Shown: in pieces, positions 59,301 through 64,000 of the stretch
Position numbering within the stretch: position 1 is the first letter of the stretch
How the letters are laid out: each line of letters begins with the position of its first letter
Source of the DNA: Haliotis asinina
Taxonomy: Eukaryota; Mollusca; Gastropoda; Lepetellida; Haliotidae
Length of the DNA stretch: 64,000 nucleotides
NCBI RefSeq assembly: GCF_037392515.1
Contig: NC_090288.1
Coordinates: 5,635,501-5,699,500, forward strand
Direction of reading: 5' to 3'
The notes under the pieces: generated by a model
Database searches by the model: none
What the model was told of the DNA's origin: nothing
The model's input: only the letters and a program-made list of their open reading frames with translations
Program-made: the position numbers and the translations under genes

Positions 59301-61406
59301 GTGATGTGTTAGTGGACGTAGAAAGTGTGTAATGCAAGTTTCCAAGTGACATCAGTCTTTACACTTTAGATCCTGTATCTTTATTCAGCATGCTTTCAAA
59401 ATGAGGCATTTTCTGAGAGTTGAAGAATGATGCCAAGCAATGACAATGCTTGGTACAGGATGACGTTAACAACAAGTTGCCAAATGTTCTAATGTGTCCC
59501 TCGTGTCGCCACTCAGTGTCAAGATAGGCACCTCAGGAACATTTTTATCTGTAAATGATTCATGACTGCAACAGATCTTCAACCTTAAACATTAAGAACG
59601 CCAGGATAAGTGTGTCCACCATATGTTGCCGTTTACACCACCGTTTATGCTCTATGAGTCTTAGAGCTCCGTGACAAGGAGTCAAACTGGATTGACCCCA
59701 CATCATCAGCAGGCTCTGATATCGCTTTGTAGTGCTCATATTCACTGAAATCAATGCCAGTGGCCTTCTGTTCTTTTTTCTGATGAGAGCTCACAGCTCT
59801 CAGAACTCAGTGATACAGAGATGAGATAACCATTTGTGCATCATCTTCCTGTGTATCATGGGCCTCCCCAGTCTGAAGATGACACTGCCAGGCCACACAT
59901 AGGAAGAATTGTGAATGACTTCCTACATCAGCAGGGAACGATGAGAATGGAGTGGCCAGCTTGTAGCCTGGATCTTAACCCAATTGAGCATACTTGGGAG
60001 TAAGGCTGCAGAGTTTACAAATATCATGTCTATCTGATGTCGGTCAAGCACTACACAGGGAATGGCAGGCTATGCCACTAGTACTCTTTATGATAATAAT
60101 AAGGAGTATGCGTTCTCGTCATGACACAAATATGCATGCAAATGGTGGTTACACCAGATATTGATGTTGACCATTTCATGGGAACTTCGATTTCTGGGTG
60201 GGGTTTTAATCTGCCATCCAGGATGCACCAGTTATTGGCCCTGTGATGTTTTTGTGACATTAGCTGTTACATTTAATAACTGAACTTTGATTCATGACAA
60301 ATCTTGTGTAGTGTTCTTATAACTGTTATTTGACAGATTAAGATATACTATTACCCTGCTGCCATTAGATGGAGCAGAAGACCAGTGTGCATTTGATACC
60401 ATCAGGCATCACCTGTTTGAAGGAGGTATTAACTGCAGATGGCCAATTCTCACAGAAAGGGATTGAGAGGAATCTGATGTCATCAGTGATTGTGTCTTGT
60501 TGACTGAAGATGACTTCTTTTCTCGAATGAGTCATGATCACATCTTTCCCATGCTAGAGGCCGATTGTTTGTGTAGCATTGATGTAACAAGCACCACATA
60601 GATTGCCTTGTCCTAACAGATAGTGTGGTGGCAATGTGATGGTTTAGGGAGCATTTTGTTACCACCGCTGGACACCTCCTCAGGTCTTCTGTCAACATGT
60701 AACAGCCACGGTGTACAGGGATGAGGTTCTCAGGCTTCACGTTGTTCCCACGTTTGCTGCACTGCCTCAGCAATAGTTTTTCCCAGCAGGAGAACACCCA
60801 ACCACACACTGCAAGGGTGCTGATGCATTTTCTTGCACAGAATAATGTCAATGATCTCTTTCATCAGCTATTGCATCAATGGAGCATGTGGGATCAGATT
60901 TGGAGATAAGTCATTGCTGGTGGAGAGTGGGTGACATTGGCATGGCTGGAACAGAGGCTTGTCCACAAATGGAACAACTTGGCTCACGCATTCTTCCAGA
61001 CTCTCAGCATTTCCATGAGGCAAACTGTACCACTGCTCAAGGAGGACATGCATGTTACTGACTACTTTGTTATTTTCACTAAATGGACACTGGAAATTAT
61101 TACCTTTATTTACAGACATTCAGCCATAATGGGTTCAGTTGCAACTGTAATGAAGTTTCGAATACGTTAGTGAAAATTACATTTCCTGTTTTGGTTTGTT
61201 CTAAATACGTATCTAAAGTCGGACTTAGGTCCAATTTGTCCATGGAACTGTTATTTCCTGGCCACCATGACATAATAGGAATAACAGTTAAGTGTTGTGT
61301 TAACTAAAACAAAAGGTGGCTTTGATTAAATTCTGTTTTGCATTTTTCAGCCTTCCAATCACATGAAGCCTTCGAAAAAGAAAAGGCATTCAAGGTCAAG
61401 CGATGA
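47308..61406 (+). CDS. EIF4E3: Eukaryotic translation initiation factor 4E type 3 (cap-binding)
   Basis: Class III eIF4E, which binds the mRNA 5' cap and regulates translation. Exons: 47308-47459, 49880-49952, 51474-51568, 53594-53654, 54104-54170, 58939-59094, 61351-61406, all with GT-AG introns and matching phases (2, 0, 2, 0, 1, 1). The product is 219 residues, close to human eIF4E3 (224). Motifs: TPWTFWLDK (Trp45, Trp48), [42 protein letters not shown] (cap-stacking Trp107), [30 protein letters not shown] and IIQIWN (Trp170), ending [14 protein letters not shown]. The position of eIF4E Trp56 is Tyr61; class III proteins carry Cys or Tyr there. An optional exon (58774-58836) would add 21 residues. 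Introns 3, 5 and 7 hold transposable elements. Confidence 0.97.
48434..49034. mobile_element. Mutator-like non-autonomous element, copy 2, in eIF4E3 intron 1
   Basis: About 601 bp with inverted repeats starting CAGTCTAAGCAAACTTAGCC and ending AAGTTTACTTAGACTCA. The flanks ATAGTTATG (48425-48433) and ATAGTTCTG (49035-49043) are a 9-bp duplication with one mismatch. The interior (TTTTTATCTCGAAAAGGTTT, GCTCGCTTCCGGGTGATGCA) matches the copy at 11382 in inverse orientation. No transposase is encoded. Confidence 0.88.
49378..49560 (+). repeat. SINE-B, diverged
   Basis: GTTGACACATGTCAATGTAT, TAGCTGCATAGATCAGTGCT and GTCTGGTCCAGATTTGGTTA + TTTACAGGCCGCCACCC match SINE-B inside eIF4E3 intron 1. Confidence 0.75.
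49736..49830. repeat. (CTCA)n to (CCCA)n microsatellite next to eIF4E3 exon 2
   Basis: CACTCACTCACTCACTCACT grades into CCCACTCACCCACTCACCCA and CCCACCCACCC. It resembles an expanded SINE tail. It ends 50 bp before the acceptor of exon 2 (49880). Confidence 0.95.
49953..51473 (+). other. eIF4E3 intron 2
   Basis: No repeat copy recognised. A 136-codon + frame (50941-51351) begins at a TTG, has no known motif and ends 122 bp before exon 3; it is treated as chance. Confidence 0.5.
51980..53535 (+). mobile_element. Tx1/L1-type LINE, 3' end (5'-truncated), decayed
   Basis: In-frame pieces match the C-terminal region of L1-clade ORF2: [20 protein letters not shown] (about 51995-52060), NDNPYWKDV and [10 protein letters not shown] (52170-52290), [15 protein letters not shown] (52350-52400), [15 protein letters not shown] (52985-53030), [14 protein letters not shown] and [15 protein letters not shown] (53130-53300). 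It has stops and frame changes and ends with TTAAAGTGAAAAAAAAAA at about 53520, an A-rich 3' tail. It lies in eIF4E3 intron 3 in sense orientation. Confidence 0.85.
52449..52664. mobile_element. TIR element with tRNA-like core, complete copy
   Basis: About 49-bp inverted repeats: GCAACATATATCATATTTGG at the left and CCAAATATGACATATGTTGC at the right, similar through TTTCTTAGT / ACTAAGAAA. Between them, on the minus strand, a tRNA-like sequence with TGGCTGAGCAGG (A-box-like) and GGGTTCGGGTTCTAATCCC (B-box-like). It interrupts the LINE fragment 51980-53535. A second, truncated copy is at 16752. Confidence 0.85.
53655..54103 (+). other. eIF4E3 intron 4
   Basis: 449 bp, AT-rich, no repeat copy or open frame of note. 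Confidence 0.6.
55534..55716 (+). pseudogene. DIRS gag-like frame, 5' part
   Basis: [19 protein letters not shown] opens a 60-codon Ser/Asp-rich frame ending at 55716. Related pieces in other frames continue to about 56280 (for example LTQLA and [16 protein letters not shown]). I call it gag-like from position and composition, not from a clear motif. Confidence 0.55.
56575..57560 (+). pseudogene. DIRS tyrosine recombinase, frameshifted
   Basis: The N-terminal core-binding part reads [37 protein letters not shown] and [20 protein letters not shown]. The catalytic part shows [11 protein letters not shown], then after a frame change near 57340 the box [14 protein letters not shown] (HxxR) and [12 protein letters not shown] with the nucleophile Tyr. 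Stops or frame changes occur near 56908 and 57340, so no intact enzyme is made. HxxR and Tyr are both still readable. Confidence 0.88.
58774..58836 (+). CDS. EIF4E3: Possible 63-nt cassette exon of eIF4E3
   Basis: It lies between a good acceptor (ATTGTCCACAG) and a good donor (TTATT|GTAAGT). Length 63 is a multiple of three and both bordering introns are phase 1, so it can be included or skipped without changing frame. It would insert [20 protein letters not shown] plus Tyr between ...SEFMAE and DEIGGVSV. Skipping restores [12 protein letters not shown], which matches vertebrate eIF4E3, so the skipped form is the ancestral product. Confidence 0.55.
59095..59877 (+). other. Start of eIF4E3 intron 7 (genomic 59095-61350)
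   Basis: No recognised repeat until the Tc1 remnants begin at about 59878. Confidence 0.5.
59878..60164 (+). pseudogene. Tc1-type transposase, C-terminal fragment
   Basis: [36 protein letters not shown] with a stop after it, then [19 protein letters not shown] and HANGGYTRY before TGA at 60162-60164. This is the last third of a Tc1 enzyme, with the second Asp region and the catalytic Glu (PIE) readable. Confidence 0.88.
60380..61061 (+). pseudogene. Second Tc1-type transposase remnant
   Basis: Pieces in changing frames: [71 protein letters not shown] and the C-terminal GGH-x-x-Y, with TGA at 61059-61061. It differs in sequence from the fragment at 59878, so two distinct Tc1 lineages landed in the same intron. 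Confidence 0.85.
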
Positions 61407-61718
61407 CAGCAACAACCTCTAGGAATACCTAACAAACATCCATTTTGATTGGACACAGAGCAAATACCCCACCTAATCTCATGCTGGTTGGTTGAACAAA
61501 ACAGAAGGAGGAGCTTGTGTCTGATTGACAGCCTTATACTACGTGTCTTGCTCTTCCAGCACCAATAGCCAAGAGTCGGCCAGACACTGTAACCTGTAGT
61601 CAGTGAACATTGTCTGTCCCGTGCATTTACTGAACATGCTTAGGATGATGTGCAACTTGTCATAGCTGTTTCATCACTGATTTGTTTGTACTACATTGGG
61701 AGATATGTATTTATATTT

Positions 61719-61724
61719 ATTAAA
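61719..61724 (+). terminator. Candidate poly(A) signal ATTAAA of eIF4E3
   Basis: TTTATTAAATATTTT lies about 315 bp after the stop at 61404-61406. ATTAAA is the most common variant signal; no AATAAA occurs nearer. Confidence 0.45.
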
Positions 61725-61739
61725 TATTTTTACACGTTT

Positions 61740-64000
61740 TTGTGCATGTTAGTAGTTTGATTTTTATCAGGTGAAATTGTGTTACAGTCTGTTGCATGTG
61801 ACAGAGGATATTTATTTGAAATCAGAGCAAACTCGTAATAATATCAGCAGCCATGGACTGAGTAACCATGGTAACTGTCTCCCTTTTTGTAGTATTTCAG
61901 TAAGGCAATATTGTCGCCAAAGTTTGATCAGGGCAAAGGGTTTCTTATCCTTTGGGATGTGTTAAATAATTTTTTGTCTCAAAAATTAAGGTCAAGATTT
62001 CAAGACCCTACCAAAATGTAAAAAATCCAATTACAGTTGTTAAGGGTATAATTTTTCTCATGTTTAACCAATATCTGGAGAATATTGGAGTGGGGTCTGG
62101 AATTTGAAGACAAATTTTAGACAGGTTTTAGCTGTAGTATTTTAGTATAAGGAAGTCATTATGAATGAATGTTTTTCAAACATTAAAATGCTTTTCTTTC
62201 TCTCTTGAATTTTGTGGGAATATTTATGTTGGTAAGTTTTAAAATATCCTGGCCCTATGAAAAAGACTGATAACAGGAAGAGTCCATTGTGGTTAGATAT
62301 ATAGTTTGATTGGATAATTGAACATTTTAAGTAGTATAAGTAATGGTTGCTAGTTTCAATTATGAATCTGAGATTCAAACAAATATCTATTTGTCTTTAA
62401 TTTGTTAAACAAAAACAGAGGTTGTCATTTACCACTCACTACCGTTGCTGCATTGTTTGAAAAAAAAACAGGTGACACTGTTGTGTTAATTTTGGCTTTA
62501 CGTGGGTTAAGAAATGTCCTATATGGTGATATGAAATGTGTCTTTAATGTCTTTTACAGAATTGTGTGATTTTCATGTATATGTGCTTTGCTTTGACTAT
62601 AATATTTCTCTGACAGTTCAAAATATGTAAATGGTGCTGCAGCAGCTGTATCCTCAGTTTGTCCATGGCAACCATTTCAATGCAGCTTTACCAATCCCAG
62701 CATTCATTTTGTGGTTCTCAAGATTTATGATTTCCTGCCCTTGATTTTCATAAGTCTGTTTGATTGTCTGGACGTTTTGATCTAACAGTCCAATCTGAAT
62801 GTGAATTACAAACTAGCATTAATGAGGTGAGGTAAGGGGAAATAGGGTTTAACATCATGCTTATGAATATTTTGTTCACATGATAACATGAATGTATGTG
62901 TATGTGTGGCTGCATGTGTGTGTATGTGGCTATTTGTACAAGCCCAGATTTGTGCTGGTTTCATGGTGCCAGCTCACTGAGATACCATCTGCAGTTGAGA
63001 ATGAATTCCCAATTCAGACACATGTTGACTCTGAGCCAACCACTCCATGTTGTACCCATTAATACTGAGCGCCAGACAGGGACCAACAAGTACCATATTT
63101 TTATGTTTCTTGTATGGCACGACCAGGCATTCAATCCGCGACTTTTGCTATTTATTAGCGTATTTTGGAAATTTCCCATTAAAAACCTGACAGATACAAA
63201 AGAAACCAAAAATGTTTTGATGGAAAGAACATCTTCAGGTCTGCTAAAACTGGAGCTAGTAAGTCCTCCCTTGATATTTTCCTTTTCCTTATCTTAACAT
63301 TTGATTGTTTGATAAAATGGGCAGGTAATTTGAACTTCTGGAAATGATTGTGTGTTAAATGCATGCCTCGGAGATATGGAGAAGAAATATATTAAGACAA
63401 TAGAAAAAGTACAATGATTTCATGAAATTGTTTGCGGTACTGAAATAACATTGGTGGTTCTGGTGAGTTGCTTGGTTCTGGTTTTGAGTGTTTTATTCAT
63501 TTTGTTTGTTTTAAAAACAATAATAGTGGTGCTAACATTTATTGATAGATGAATGCAACATTATTCAAATCATGTGCTACACACTTACCTATTTATGAGG
63601 CAATTTAAATAATATACTCTGAATATTTCATTGTTTTATTGATTTTCTCAACCACCTACATAGAGTGATATCATGAGTGGATTCTATGCCAAGTCAAACC
63701 TTAATGGCAACTGCACAAGATCAGTGTTTATGAGGTCGTTGTTTCCTGGGGCATTGTTGATAGTTTTTTAACTTAAGGACTTCTTAAGATAGTGTTATGA
63801 CAAGTAAGTCATTACTTTAAGGCTTATGTTTAATACTTTACACTAAATGAAAATTCATCAAAATATTCAGTTGATGTGTTTTCTCCTGAGGTAATTATGT
63901 GTAGACAGAGAGGGCATAAGTGCTATAGCCATTCCTAACATTATTTGTTGGGTATCATGTTACCAAAGGATCGGATTACTAGACTTACATATGTTGACAG
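61740..64000. other. Downstream flank, no gene seen
   Basis: AT-rich sequence with a TGTATGTG tract at 62890-62935. Open frames (up to 133 codons at 62896) have no recognisable domain or splice context. Confidence 0.4.

Noticed and set aside
62896..63297. 133-codon + frame near the window end
   Set aside because: Starts in a TGTATG tract, has no domain and no splice context.

Overview
The window is nuclear DNA of an animal, most likely a gastropod mollusc and probably an abalone (Haliotis). Genes are split into small exons with GT-AG introns. More than twenty copies of two tRNA-type SINE families share a tail that reads (in sense) GGCGTAAAACTAAACTCACTCAC; I know this tail as typical of abalone sequence. 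The species call is inference from memory; the metazoan call is firm.

Two genes are identified with high confidence. eIF4E3, a class III cap-binding protein, runs on the + strand from 47308 to 61406 in seven core exons plus one possible in-frame cassette exon (58774-58836). SMIM30, a 57-residue membrane micropeptide, is a single minus-strand exon at 44061-44234. They are arranged divergently about 3 kb apart, and each start codon lies in a YY1-like ATGGC context. A third, unrecognised two-exon gene (29387-33503) encodes a charged 163-residue protein with a lysine-rich N-terminus and a C-terminal CAAX box. Two further partial + strand gene models lie upstream: 1517-6940 (three phase-matched exons of a basic, probably nuclear protein) and 26444-27141 (a CxxC...CxxC protein). 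Their splice phases are compatible with one another and with the CAAX exons, so some of them may form one transcription unit.

The rest is dominated by repeats. 1-1080: a satellite with a 136-bp higher-order period. 11382-12003 and 48434-49034: two members of a long-TIR element with 9-bp target duplications (Mutator-like). 13.8-14.2 kb, 15.2-15.8 kb, 24.75-25.9 kb and 28.45-28.7 kb: minisatellites. 18.05-20.1 kb: the 5' part of a non-LTR retrotransposon whose ORF1 starts with a hydrophobic segment followed by a 2A translational-recoding motif (DIESNPGP), then a coiled coil and an RRM-like domain; its endonuclease region is decayed. 37.47-38.4 kb: a dead Tc1 element. eIF4E3 introns carry a Tx1/L1-type LINE 3' end (51980-53535) with a nested TIR element enclosing a tRNA-like sequence, a 3.35-kb internally deleted DIRS-type element with 178-bp inverted terminal repeats and an internal complementary region (54965-58316), and two Tc1 remnants (59878-61061).

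The most interesting items are the 2A-bearing LINE ORF1, the eIF4E3 cassette exon, the Mutator-like family, the tRNA-in-TIR element, and the uncharacterised CAAX protein. The region between 33.6 and 44 kb and the last 2.2 kb hold no gene I can support.
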